Shown in pieces: positions 22,696 through 33,080 of a stretch of DNA of 64,000 nucleotides. Source of the stretch: Liopterus haemorrhoidalis (taxonomy: Eukaryota > Arthropoda > Insecta > Coleoptera > Dytiscidae); assembly GCA_963971575.1 (NCBI GenBank), contig OZ020613.1, positions 45,374,239 to 45,438,238 of the forward strand. Reading direction: 5' to 3'. Each line of letters opens with the position of its first letter. The stretch's first letter is position 1. The translations under genes were made by a program, and so were the position numbers. The notes below the pieces were generated by a model, which saw only the letters and a program-made list of their open reading frames with translations, did no database searches and was not told where the DNA came from.

Positions 22696-23891
22696 TCATT
22701 TGAATGGTTTCTCATCAGAATGCTTTCGTCTGTGTATAACGAGATGTGCTAACTGTCTACATTCTTTGTCACACAGATCACATTTGTATGGTTTCTCACC
22801 AGAATGAATTCGTTTGTGTCTATTGAGATGTGATGACTGTGTAAATACTTTATTACACTCATTACATTTGAATGGGTTATCCCCAGAATGTATTCGTTTG
22901 TGCACAATGAGCTGTAGTGAATGTGTAAATGCTTTATTACACTGATCACAATTGAATGAATCTTCCCCAGGATGTATTAGTTTGTGTTTAACGAGATGTG
23001 ATGGTCGTTTAAATGCTTTATTACACTGATCACATTTGAAAGGTTTCTCGTCAGAATGTATTAATTTATGATTAAAGAGAGATGCTGGATCTCTAAACGC
23101 TTTATTACATACATCACATATGCATGGTTTCTCGCCAGTATGAATTCTTTTGTGTATAATGAGTTGTGATGACTGTGTAAATACTTTATTACACTGATTA
23201 CATTTGAATGGTTTCTCCCCAGTATGTATTCGTTTGTGTCTAACGAGATGTTCTGCCCATATAAATTCTTTATTACAGTGTTCACATTTGAATGGTTTTT
23301 CCCCAGAATGTATTTGTTTGTGCTTAATGAGACTTGCCGACTGTGTATATGCTTTATTACATTGATCACATTTAAATGATTTCTCCCCAGAATGCAGTTT
23401 TTTGTGTTTATTGAGATCTGCCAACTGTCTAAATGCTTTATTACACTGATCACATATGAATGGTTTCTCTCCAGAATGTATTCGTCTATGAGAAACGAGA
23501 GCTGATGACCGTGTAAACGCTTTATTACACTGATCACATTGAAAAGGTTTCTCTCCAGAATGACTTCGTTTGTGTATAATGAGATGTGATGGCTGTAGAA
23601 ATACTTGATTACATTCATCACATTTGTGCAACTTTCCAGAATGAATTTTTTTGTGAACACTGAGAGATCTTAAGAGTGAATACGTTTTGTCACACTGATC
23701 ACATCTAAATCGCTTTTCTTTATTATGTACTACTTTATGAGCAACAAGGTCTTGAGCTTGTGCAAATGCTTTCTCACATAAAACACATTTATAACATGTC
23801 TCTATTGTTTCTGTTGTACTAATCTGTTTGACCTTGTTGTCGGGCACTGGCTTCCAACAATCATGTGGATTACCGAAAGGTGTTTCACTAT
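22696..23891 (-). CDS. Zinc-finger gene 2, exon 3 (13 C2H2 fingers)
   Basis: Acceptor TATTTGTTTGCAG with AG at 23893-23892, phase 1. The exon begins DSETPFGNPHDCWKPVPDNK and carries 13 C2H2 fingers, most reading FKCDQCNKAFxxxxxLxxHK with HSGEKPF linkers. Finger 3 has a shortened linker (HSGKLHKC). Stop TGA 22698-22696. With exons 26510-26638 and 28050-28137 the model is 1413 nt, 470 aa. The last fingers (NECNKVFTQSSHLNRHKRIH, DLCDKECRQLAHLVIHRRKH) nearly match those of gene 1, so these two are the closest pair. Likely a nuclear DNA-binding regulator; the target is unknown. Confidence 0.9.
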
Positions 23892-24062
23892 CTGCAAACA
23901 AATAAGTAATTAGAATGTATGTATTGTTTCCAGAGACCTTTTCTTGCTACAGTTTTAATAATAATAATAATAATACATCTCTATTTGTGAAATGTAGTAC
24001 ATTTATCATAACGTCACATAAATTAACTTAATCCTAAGATAAATGAAACAAAGATATATTAA

Positions 24063-24316
24063 TTTTATTATTATTATATTATTTATTTTATAACGGCCTT
24101 TATTTCTGCAACGAGGCTAATCGCCGATGCCAGGGGGCGAGCTCCTACACCTGGATGAAGGGTGAATGATTGTGAAAATGAGAGTAATGTAAACATATTA
24201 TTCTCGCCCGAATAATATCACCAACGAAGCAGGCTCGAACCACAGACCGGACAATCGTACTGGGTTTCCACCAGTACAAACCGCACGACTAAGTGCGCTC
24301 GGCCACCACGTTGGCT
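24063..24316 (-). mobile_element. tRNA-derived SINE
   Basis: Read on the minus strand it starts GCCAACGTGGTGGCCGAGCG, with a pol III A-box (TGGCCGAGCG, Leu/Ser-tRNA-like), and has a B-box GGTTCGAGCC about 60 bp on. It ends in an A/T-rich tail (about 24063-24095). A perfect 13-bp duplication AAAGATATATTAA flanks it (24050-24062 and 24317-24329). This is a complete SINE insertion, inside intron 2 of gene 2. Confidence 0.9.
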
Positions 24317-24403
24317 AAAGATATATTAACACAGAACATATTGTTCCTATTTGGGAACTGGATGAAAATTTTATTGAATATACTTTTAATTTTCCATTTT
24401 GGG

Positions 24404-25400
24404 CTATTTTATACATATATTTATATTTAAAACCTTCTCAATCTCTTCAATATTATAGTATGCCTTTTTTATTAGGATATTTTTTAACGTAGATTTAAAT
24501 TTTGCACTGGTTAGGCATTTAATTTCCACTGGCAACTTGTTAAATAATTTTATTCCAACTATGTTTATTTGATTTCTATAGTTATATTTAGTAAAAGGCA
24601 CCTTGATATCATGTTTCTTTCTAGTATTGTATCCATGAGTGTCACTATAAGTATGAAAACTTGTGATGTTTTCTTTAATGTGTGTCAGTATATTTAAAAT
24701 ATAGAGCGATGGAAATGTCATATCTCATGATGTATGAAAAGCTCCCTGCACGAGGTACTCCACTTAACTTTGCTTAAGATTCGAATAGATCGTTTCTGCA
24801 ATCGAAACAATCTTAATGAATCGACAGAGTTGTCCCACAGAATAATGCTATATGCTAAGGGAGGGTGACCATTCGTCCCGCATTCTAACATTTTGTCCCG
24901 TAAAAGTCCCGCATTGTAACCTTTTTTTGCTCCGTCCCGCATTGCCTTCTTAAGAAAATGGTCACCCTATGCTAAGGTGGACTCTAAACATGAGTATTAG
25001 ATTATTTTACAGGTCAAGTAGCTTGTAACCTTGGTTAATTGTAAAAGAGCAAAATTGAATTTATTTATTTTCCCAGCTACTGACTTAATATGAGCCTTCC
25101 AATATTGGTATCTAGTTGAAACCCCAAAAATCTTGCTTTCGTGCTATAATCTGTTGTTATATTTATTCTCGGACTGAATAAGAAGAGTATGTTAATTGTT
25201 CTACTGACATCCAAACTTAATTTATTAGCAAGGAACCAATCTTGGGCTTCTCTAATATTATTCTCCAAGCATCAACCTGCTTCTGAAATACTCCTCCCTC
25301 GGTTAATGAAAGTTGTGTCGTCAGCGAATATCACAGTTTTAGAATAAATATGCAAAGGCAAGTCATTTAAATAAAATAGAATTAATTATTTATATAATGC
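24404..25400 (-). pseudogene. CR1-like LINE RT C-terminal part
   Basis: From right to left on the minus strand: KTVIFADDTTFI (RT motif C, about 25340-25310), EAQDWFLANKLSLDVSRT and FLGFQLD (25268-25077), a segment interrupted by a 108-bp MITE, then SLYILNILTHIKENITSFHT, HGYNTRKKHDIKVPFTKY and GIKLFNKLPVEIKCL, the typical C-terminus of CR1/Jockey-group ORF2. 5' truncated and in several frames. It lies in intron 2 of gene 2. Confidence 0.85.
24861..24968. mobile_element. 108-bp MITE inside the LINE relic
   Basis: The ends read AGGGTGACCATT and AATGGTCACCCT. The inner sequence has three GTCCCGCATT-type repeats. ATGCTAAGG occurs on both sides (24852-24860 and 24969-24977), a perfect 9-bp target duplication. 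It interrupts the RT reading frame. Confidence 0.9.
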
Positions 25401-25949
25401 TATCAATTTTATGACGGCCATATCTAAAACCAATATTCTATTTACAAAAGTAGTAGTTTTTAGCATCGAATTATATACAACACCACTGGAATGCGAGCTT
25501 GTGGTTCGCGCTTCGTAAAATGAACAAACCATCGATCTAAACCCGTTCCCCTCCAACGTACGGCAAGAATCGCTTCAAATATACATGCAGAAGTATATTA
25601 AACATGAGTTGCTAAGATTAGCAATGGTACATTGGTACATAGTTTACATTGCATCAGTATTTGTATTGTTCTTCAAAAATATTGTTCAAAAAATTACAAA
25701 TAAATAATTAGTTACAGGTTATACATTTTTAAAATTTATTAATTGTTTATTTTTTATTTTATCTTGGTAGGTAATTAATTATTTTAAGATTTCTGTCTTG
25801 GAGTTTTATCTAATATATAAAGCGCAAAGTATGTATGTATGTACATTTATTTGTGTGTGGGATAAAGTTACGATTCTTCGTGTCATGTCGTAAGACTTTG
25901 TGAAAAGACCTTCTCTGTCGAATGAGTGCTGTTTACACGTTACATGTAT
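25401..25949. other. No gene seen
   Basis: Mostly AT-rich intron sequence. 25808-25850 begins TCTAATATATAAAGCGCAAA followed by repeated GTAT units, a pattern often found at Helitron or LINE junctions, but no complete element is visible. Confidence 0.35.
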
Positions 25950-26205
25950 CAGTATTAGTTGACGAGAGAACGTACGCAGCGTATGTGGATCGGTCATACT
26001 CTTCGAAAAGATCTAAACTCAAATAGTAAAATTGCGCTTGACTGGAATCCTCAAGGGAGTAGAAGACGAGGCAGATCTCTAGATATTTGACTAACAACAC
26101 AAGAAGCCAATGAGAGTAAAAAAACATGAAAAGAGCTAAAACAGCTGACTCAAAAAAGAGTAAAATGACGAACGTTCATTGAGGCTCTATGCTTCAAGTA
26201 GGAGC
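25950..26205 (+). pseudogene. LINE C-terminal fragment
   Basis: Plus strand reads [20 protein letters not shown], then [15 protein letters not shown], then after stops ESKKT-KELKQLTQKRVK and RTFIEALC. The WxGHxLR, ALxWxPQGxRxRGR and ALC order is a common C-terminus of insect non-LTR polyproteins. Broken by several stops. Confidence 0.75.
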
Positions 26206-26509
26206 AAAAACAACCATATATATTTTATTTATTATTATTCATTATTATTTTAATTTTTTGTGTGCGTTCCCTGTATTTCCCTTTGTTACATAATAAAATG
26301 AAACTACCTGTCAGCGCACTATATAAAGAACACTTAAGTTAAGCGTATGTTAAACAAATTTCGCTCTTTTAAAAACTTATATTTTACGCAATGAATCAAA
26401 GTCTACAAAATCGTTTATAGAAAATATATGTATACACAGTAGTCACACTAAGATATCACTTTAAACAAGCAACGACAACATAAGCATCAACTAAACTAAC
26501 TCCACTAAC

Positions 26510-26638
26510 CAGTATTTGCGCCAGATGCACTCTCTAATTCATCTTTAAATACACTGGTGTCCACAGGTTCAGTCTTGATGTAAATCTCCTCTATCTTAAA
26601 ATCATCGTGGTATGTAATTGTAACTTCATCTTTGATTT
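26510..26638 (-). CDS. Zinc-finger gene 2, exon 2
   Basis: Acceptor TGGTTATTTCAG (AG 26640-26639), donor G/GTTAGT (GT 26509-26508), 129 nt, one codon shorter than the paralogs but still phase 1 on both sides. It encodes EIKDEVTITYHDDFKIEE then IYIKTEPVDTSVFKDELES. Two SUMO-type motifs (IKDE, IKTE). Confidence 0.85.
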
Positions 26639-26811
26639 CTGAAATAACCAGATCATAGTCAAACACAAACTAATTGCCTACATTTTTAAAACAAAATTTA
26701 CAAAAAAATATATTACTATTACTATTTGTTAATCAGGATTAGTAAATTGTTAAAAAAATAATAATATAAATGAAAAAAAATAAGAGGTTCCTACACTGTT
26801 TATGCATGGAA

Positions 26812-27473
26812 ATCATTGGGTAAAATGTTACTATACGGTCCGCTCTAACTTCATCCAACTCTATCCACTCTACCTACTTGCAGTAAACGACAGCTCACGT
26901 GTTTTACCAGTGGTCCTAAAACGTACTGACCGGTCTTGGTATAACTAGGGAATAGTACCTACGCTACTGTGGCATTGTTATGTTAGTGTGAGTTTGTTTT
27001 GTCATTAAACTAGATGATGGGTAGCTCGCTTCGCTCGGCTTCTTCTAACCAAACCCTTACTAACATAACCTAACCTAAGATAGTGTTTTGTCATTAAACT
27101 AGAAGATGGGTAGCTCGCTTCGCTCGGCTTCTTCTAACCAAACCCTTACTAACCTAACCTAACCTAAGATAGTGTTTTGTCATTAAACTAGAAGATGGGT
27201 AACTCGCTCGGTTTTAGACTTTTACTAACTAAAACTAACCTAATAATCTTGTTTTTAGGTGCATAGTACTGTATATTCCCCCATATTAGCCCAATTAAAA
27301 TTGTGTATCATTGTGTATAAATTTATAAAACAGAAACCATTGTTTTAGATCCACTGATAATCCTTGAATTATTTAGTGTCTTGAGCATGCATGACACTTA
27401 CGATAGTAGTAGGAGAGGGGAGAGAATTGAATGAAGTTCGAGCGGACCGTAGAGTAACATTCCCAATCATTGA
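26812..27473. mobile_element. MITE with long inverted ends, in intron 1 of gene 2
   Basis: The left end reads AATGTTACTATACGGTCCGC followed by TCTAACTTCATCCAACTCT. The right end inverted reads AATGTTACTCTACGGTCCGC, with outer AATCATTGGG/CCCAATCATT. The interior is noncoding and holds an 89-bp tandem repeat. Superfamily undetermined; an outer target duplication was not settled. Confidence 0.75.
26992..27225. repeat. 89-bp tandem repeat (about 2.5 copies)
   Basis: The unit runs from TTTTGTCATTAAACTAGAAG through GCTCGCTTCGCTCGGC and CTAACCAAACCCTTACTAAC to CCTAACCTAAGATAGTG. The two full copies differ by one or two bases, so the duplication is recent. It includes short CCTAA runs resembling the insect telomere repeat, too few to mean a telomere. 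Confidence 0.9.
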
Positions 27474-28049
27474 ATCAACCAATAATCTATAATCTTCACA
27501 TATGCCTTATACAAAATAAAAACTATTCTGTCTTCTTAAATCCATAAATTCAAGATTCCGTTTGAAACGCCTGCTTTCATCTAGCGAGAAGAGCAGTTCA
27601 GCATATGAAGTTAACTTTCTTTATAACAAAAATTTCGACATTTTAAAAATAATAAAAAAAAATCATGTTGTATTATTCCAATAGACATCAATTACTAAGA
27701 TACGATCAATGTGCATTACCAAGATTCTGTTTTTTCTTAAGATTTTTGAAATAATTTATTCAGAGTATTGCACACTGGGTATGGGACACACTTTTGGAAA
27801 AAATAATCTGACTTGTTATGGTTACACATTTTAATACGCCCGAGAACTGTATATATTATTTACAAGAAAAATGTCATTAATCCACATGCATTCATTTGAT
27901 AGATACCTCACCCAAAACTTAAAAAAATACTATTTTTCCAGAAAAACATATTTGAAATAAACCTTACTGAAAATCTAGACAAAATAAAAAGTACATCAAA
28001 ATATGAATAATATTAAGTGTGAGTAGTTGTAAAAGTGTTCGTTGCTGAC

Positions 28050-28137
28050 CTTTATCCAATGCATCATCAATAACTTCATTTTCTGCCTTAATATTAATCG
28101 ATATTTGAATAACATCGCTGTCTTTCGTATCATTCAT
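28050..28137 (-). CDS. Zinc-finger gene 2, coding exon 1
   Basis: ATG 28137-28135, donor G/GTCAGC, 88 nt, one codon longer than the paralogs (an extra Asp). It encodes MNDTKDSDVIQISINIKAEN then EVIDDALDK. Contains the SUMO-type motif IKAE. Confidence 0.83.
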
Positions 28138-28203
28138 ATTCCTTTTTTAATCAAACCCGTTTGTTCTTTTTTAAACTTTCGAAAGCTTGCTTTTTAATTT
28201 CAG

Positions 28204-28229
28204 TATGTAGCAGTCCGTGCGCATTACTG
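28204..28229 (-). promoter_or_regulatory. Conserved upstream block of gene 2
   Basis: Plus-strand TATGTAGCAGTCCGTGCGCA then TTACTG, about 70-90 bp upstream of the ATG, shared with genes 0, 1 and 3. Confidence 0.4.
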
Positions 28230-28386
28230 TTCACTGCACAGAACACATTAACAGAAGTGCCATCTCTGTGTCAAAATTTTGTTCAGCGTAACTAACGCTA
28301 ACTAGAGATCCACCACGTACTAAATTGAATGAAACCGCGAAATTTGAATGTACTCATATGTATTATTCCAGAAAAATTACAATTGA

Positions 28387-28480
28387 TAAAACATGAATAC
28401 ATTTTCGTTTTACATAAAATTTTAATACAATTCGAAATTGTAATAAAATTTTATATAAAACGAAAATGTATCCATGTTTA
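28387..28480. repeat. 94-bp near-perfect palindrome
   Basis: Arms of about 45 bp centred on TTCGAA (28431-28436). The left arm begins TAAACATGAATACATTTTCG and the right arm is its near-exact inverse. It could be a minimal MITE or a cruciform-forming repeat. No clear target duplication. Confidence 0.85.
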
Positions 28481-28619
28481 ATAATAAAAAGGGGTTATAA
28501 AGAAACACATAATATAAAATTGAGCTTTTTATTGTACATATATAATAATAATAATAATAATCTAACATACATAATCATATAATAGGTACATAAATAGCAT
28601 AAATAGCAGGAGAAAAAAA

Positions 28620-28990
28620 GCATTTGCCAATATTTGCAATAAATCGAACATTTCAAATATCAAACATCACCAACAAAAGTAAAATATGCTATACATATAC
28701 ATAACTCGGATTTCAGCAGATGGGCCAAAATTTGCAACAAATATAATAAATATATTATTGATATCGAACATTTCAAATATTTAATATCAAATATCGAACA
28801 TAACAAAAAAAATAAATAAAATATACGATACATATAAGTCTGATTTTAGCTGATGAGCCAATTTTTCCTAATTAATATGTTATTGATATCAAATATTTCA
28901 AATATCGAACATATCAAAAAAAAAGTAAAATATACAATACATATAAGTTTGATTTCAGCTGATGGGCCAATATTTCCTAATTAATATATT
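28620..28990. repeat. Tandem repeat, three copies of about 120 bp
   Basis: Three successive units share ATCGAACATTTCAAATAT, GTAAAATATAC.ATACATAT, GATTTCAGCTGATGGGCCAA and TATTGATATC. The copies differ by small indels. Noncoding. Confidence 0.8.
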
Positions 28991-28995
28991 ATTGA

Positions 28996-29310
28996 TCACT
29001 TAAAATTCTTTGCACCACAGAACATTAAACACGCCACGTGCAAGTCACATTCACAATAACTGCCATATTTAAATAGATAAGATTTAAAATTCCACTTTAT
29101 GGAGTATTCAGGGGTGTGGGTGGCGAGGGGGTGTCCAACACAACTGCCTCCTGGTGGAAATTGTGTGCTACACTCATCAGATAACCGCCACATGGTTTTG
29201 GCGGGGTTCGAAATTTTTGTATACCGATGACACAGGCGTGGTTCACTGTATTTTAAATTGTCTAATTTAGAACCATAGAGATAATAGAGAGAATCAGTAT
29301 TATATAACAT
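28996..29310 (-). other. Unrecognised 104-codon ORF
   Basis: Open from an ATG at 29310 to 28996. It includes LCHRYTKISNPAKTMWRLSD and a Pro/Gly-rich stretch (QFPPGGSCVGHPLATHTPEY). The middle is clearly less AT-rich than its surroundings. I see no known domain, splice context or paralog, so it may be repeat-derived or random. Confidence 0.2.
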
Positions 29311-29665
29311 ATTCTATAACAATATAAAATTCAATATTATATAACATATAGAATTTTACTTCTCTGTTTCACTAACCGTCATCGCGTTTATGGTCAAAAC
29401 ATTGTGTGTTTACTATATGTTTCTTATGTATAATATACATTCGAGGCAGATTTTTAGTCCCTTTTTTTTATTAAAAACCTCCTTATGTATAAACAATTGT
29501 ATTTTGTGTGTTATTGTAGTGTGTAATATTTGGATTCTTTATTTTCATAGTTTGGTGCCTAGTTTAGTATCTGTTTTAGTTTTTATAATTTCAGGTTAAC
29601 TCCAGTTTTCTAGTTTTTATCTTAGAGATGGTTTTTATTGTGTAGATACAATACAAAATAGTTAA

Positions 29666-30201
29666 CCCTTTATTGCATGAATTTTTATTTTTGGCTGAAA
29701 TAATTCATGAGCATTAGGAATTGGTTCTTATTGATAGAAAAATTAGTTAAAAAAATATATTTAAAATATTAATTATTTTATGAAAATTATTTTTATGAAA
29801 AAATAATAATTAAAATAATAATTTAGGGTTTGTGCCATACATGGAACATTATGATTCTACATTATGTTACAAAAGAAAATGATTCCGTATTATTTGCTCG
29901 TCAATTGCTAGGTGTTCTTCATTAGGGATTAAAAGCAGTCGCCCTCGAATTTTTGAAAGAATAGATCGTATCTTCTAGTTGTCCTTTCTCAATAAATTCA
30001 GAGTTATCGTTGAAGTGCAAATTCCGCTTGATGTCCTCAAATCTATTGCAGCCCATTACTTGAGATACTGCAGGATCTATTGCTGTGTATGTGGCATATA
30101 TGAACATTCATGAAGTAACGTTCTAATTCAAGTTCTTTTAAAAGTAAAATAAAAAATAAAAATCGGAATGTGCCATATATGGCACACTATGCTGTAAAGG
30201 G
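29666..30201. mobile_element. piggyBac deletion derivative
   Basis: The element lies between TTAA (29662-29665) and TTAA (30202-30205). Its ends read CCCTTTATTGCA and, inverted, CCCTTTACAGCA, with subterminal repeats GTGCCATACATGG and GTGCCATATATGG. These are piggyBac features. A short transposase relic remains inside. Confidence 0.9.
29922..30107 (-). pseudogene. piggyBac transposase fragment
   Basis: Minus-strand ORF with DPAVSQVMGCNRFEDIKRNL then HFNDNSEF, the N-terminal part of the piggyBac transposase domain (xRFxxIxRxLHFxDN). Only about 60 codons survive; the catalytic aspartates are absent. Confidence 0.85.
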
Positions 30202-30679
30202 TTAAAATGGTTAATTGTTGTTCATTGGTGAACAATATCTATACTGAAAGTAAGAATCAGCTTGCAACAGAAGAAATAAATTGGTCTGTATAATTTCATG
30301 TGTAAGTATTTTCCTATATTTATAATTTAATCAAGTTAATTAAGACTTTTGCCAGTTGATAGCCTTATTATTATGTTTGTTATAATCTAATATTTTTTCT
30401 AAAACATACAACTAAGTACCTATATTATTTAATATGACCAAAATGATTATTATTGAAATGTAAGGAAATTAATAAAGTTTCTGAAAATATTAAATGAAAT
30501 AGGTTTAAAAACAAAAACGCATTTATAGTTTTATAAATAATACGCCTGACGTTGACGATTTGAGCTAACAGTGAGGGGTGCTATGGTGACGGTGCTACTC
30601 ACAGTGCGATGCTGGAAGCACGTGTCAAAAGGTTCGCACACACTATCTGATATCCAATTTCGGACTAGTCGCCTGTCTG

Positions 30680-30972
30680 CAGGGCCGACGGCAGCGGGCA
30701 TGCGGGCGCCGCTGTGCGGGGGGGTGCTGACGTGAGACTCAGAAGGGCACCAAATTCCAAATGAATGTAAAAGTAATTTAGTGAAATGTAATTTTAGAAG
30801 TGAGGACCTTTTTTTAGGTCATCACTTGAAATTTAGAAGTGAGGACTTTTTTTTTAGGTCTTCACTTGAAATTTAGAAGTGACGACCTTTTTTTTAGGTC
30901 TTCATTTAACATGCAAAAGTGAGCTCAATTAAATCTTACCTACGAGCGCCACTGGCCCTTGCGCCGGACCTG
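30680..30972. mobile_element. hAT MITE with perfect 8-bp TSD
   Basis: CCTGTCTG flanks both sides (30672-30679 and 30973-30980). The ends read CAGGGCCGACGG and, inverted, CAGGTCCGGCGC, typical of hAT. The 293-bp interior is noncoding and contains three tandem hairpin units. Confidence 0.92.
30786..30908. repeat. Three tandem hairpin units
   Basis: About 42-bp units, each itself an inverted repeat: AAGTGAGGACCT, a T-run, then AGGTCNTCACTT, joined by GAAATTTAG. They lie inside the hAT MITE and probably expanded after it formed. Confidence 0.9.
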
Positions 30973-31299
30973 CCTGTCTGAGGCGGGTGTTGGATGCAGC
31001 ACTAGCTGTGAGTTATCACCGTAACTTGGCCGCACATCACATCAGGCACCAGGTTCGTGAGCACGTCTTCAATGGAAGATTCTAACCACTTCCGACGCCA
31101 CTAGGGCCGTCCAGATTTACAGTCATTGCATTGTCTGCTGGTTTTCCACGACTACTGCAGGTGAATCTATCTTTGCACACCACCCTCAGGAAGCAAGAGT
31201 ATAGCCACGAAACTTCAGTTCAACTCTTTGATACAGTAACGTAATAAAAAAGTCCTGCTATCCTTTTACAGTTAATTGATTAGTCACAGTTAATAATCA

Positions 31300-32225
31300 T
31301 TCAAAAATAACTTGTAATATCACAAGATAATACAGGGAATAAGTTATTTATTTATTTATTTTATTCTATTCGGGGAATAAAACAGAGACAAGTCTCCTAT
31401 AAATTCCCACACATCAAAAAATTCTACAAAATATAAGATACAAAAGTAATAGATAAGAAAGAAATACATATAATAATATTAATAATAATAATAATATTCA
31501 CAAAAATTAATAGTAAATGAAATACAGGTGACAATTACTGAGACAGGATTTAATTTCAGATTTAAATTGTAAAAACAATAGGAAACAAATATCACTACTA
31601 TTTACTTACTGATCAAAGAAAATCATAATTCTGTTCAGTGATAAATTCTACCCGCATTAATATTTCAATTATTATAATAAAATAATGGTAATATATTTTT
31701 ATTTTTGTAACAGCTACCCACGTTGAAACTGCCTTAAGACAAATCGTTCCGTTTCGTCTCACATAGCACCTTAAATTGTCACCTAGTATCACAAAATATA
31801 ACAACAATAACGAACAACGTATCACTTGTTCGAGGAATTGACCCTTATTTTCTAAAAAATAACAATCCACCTACCTTAATTCCAAAGTTAGGGCCCCAGA
31901 CAGGTATCCTTTCTCTCAAAGTCGTGGATCTGTATTAAACTAGCCTCCCAGGTATTTCACTGTTGTGGCGAGTACAAAAAATTGAACTTTAATTCACCAA
32001 GTCTCTAGGACGAATTAGGAATAAACAAGTCCGAACTGTTCACTAATAATATATATTTATTATCCAAATATTAAAAAATATTTACATTACAATAAATTTT
32101 GGATAAAGAACAGTAATTTTAAAATTAAATTTAAACAAATATGTTACATTTTGAATAATTTAAAATAATTTAAAGTAAATGATGACTGATTAACTTACGA
32201 TCTTGACTTTGAGATGCATATTCCA
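31300..32225. other. AT-rich flank shared with 51590-51900
   Basis: No gene seen. 31770-32080 aligns with 51590-51880, for example around CAGGTATCCTTT and ACTAATAATATATATTTATT. It belongs to the 3' flank of gene 3, and the match is to the 3' flank of gene 4. ATT-type microsatellites occur at 31470-31500. Confidence 0.6.
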
Positions 32226-32229
32226 TATA

Positions 32230-32423
32230 CAGTGAGTTTCTTTTTTCCTGCAATATAAATATTATCCTTACTATATTAATTGAAATCTGACAGCAATGTA
32301 AAATTGCGTTTCTTTTAACTTGCAACATAGGCGATTTAACATTGCTGTCAAAATAATTTGTCGTTACTAGGGAAACCATGCATAGCAATAATTTCAATGT
32401 TGCAGGATAGAAGAAATTCACTG
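32230..32423. mobile_element. Tc1/mariner-type MITE
   Basis: The ends read CAGTGAGTTTCTTTTTTCCT and, inverted, CAGTGAATTTCTTCTATCCT, flanked by TATA/TA. Inside is a second inverted pair (TGACAGCAATGTAAAATTGC and its inverse at 32288-32349) that matches the subterminal repeats of the Tc1-like element at 61808-62875. It therefore looks like a deletion derivative of that family. Confidence 0.75.
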
Positions 32424-32939
32424 TATAATCGCATATTCCTTGTGATACTTTACTATTACCGAGGAGAAAAGGGAGCCAATTTTGGGTGGTTTTATAATGT
32501 GTTTTAAATTTTCATTACATTCCAGATTGATAGTTTTATATAAGCACAGCATACGCACATAGCATGGCTGAACGGTACTGTGGCACAAGAGACAACCACG
32601 GTATTTATAATAGAAAGGTATAAGTACGACGGCAGTTCAAATTTTTGCTGTATTTTATTTATTTACTCCTTATGTATTTTTTTATTAGTTTTAATATTAT
32701 AAGAATTAATATCATATACCGTTATTAATATTGGTTATTTAGTGTGAATATAAAGAAATCTATAAAATATAGTACTGTTACGTCTTTTATGTTTATTACA
32801 TTTTTGCAAACATGAGCAAGAAAGAAATACATCAGTAAGATGAGTGTTGAATCGGACATATGTCCTTCATCAGACTTTAGATGATCTTTTGAAAGTTCAA
32901 CTGTGCATTTTTAACATTCGTATGTACCTCTGCAAAATG
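32424..32939. other. 3' flank of gene 3
   Basis: No gene seen. 32460-32640 aligns with 52865-53050 downstream of gene 4. Possible minus-strand poly(A) signals (plus TTTATT) occur near 32792, unproven. Confidence 0.5.
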
Positions 32940-33080
32940 TTTTCGTTTGTGTCTAATGCAATGTAATAATATTGAAAATGTTTTATTAAATTAATTACAA
33001 CTGAATGGTTTCCGTCCAGTATGAACTTGCTTACGAATAATAAGAATACCCTTTTGATTTAATGCTTTATTACACCCTTC
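32940..33080 (-). pseudogene. Decayed zinc fingers downstream of gene 3 stop
   Basis: After the TGA the frame continues EGCNKALNQKGILIIRKQVH then TGRKPFSCN and a stop, aligned with the remnants after genes 1, 2 and 4. Confidence 0.75.

Larger units (their letters stand above)
30540..31250. other. GC-richer noncoding block
   Basis: Apart from the hAT MITE at 30680-30972, this block is less AT-rich than its surroundings and has no long ORF. Joining its two halves across the MITE and one target copy gives continuous sequence of unknown origin. No tRNA or rRNA match recognised. Confidence 0.35.

Noticed and set aside
22678..22700. Selenocysteine or readthrough at the TGA
   Set aside because: Gene 4 has TAA at the same place and the downstream fingers are decayed, so truncation is simpler. 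Kept only as a low-probability alternative in the findings.
27050..27160. Telomere or interstitial telomeric array
   Set aside because: Only two or three CCTAA units per copy, inside a MITE.
28620..28990. CRISPR-like array
   Set aside because: Only three long AT-rich units without unique spacers, in a eukaryotic context.
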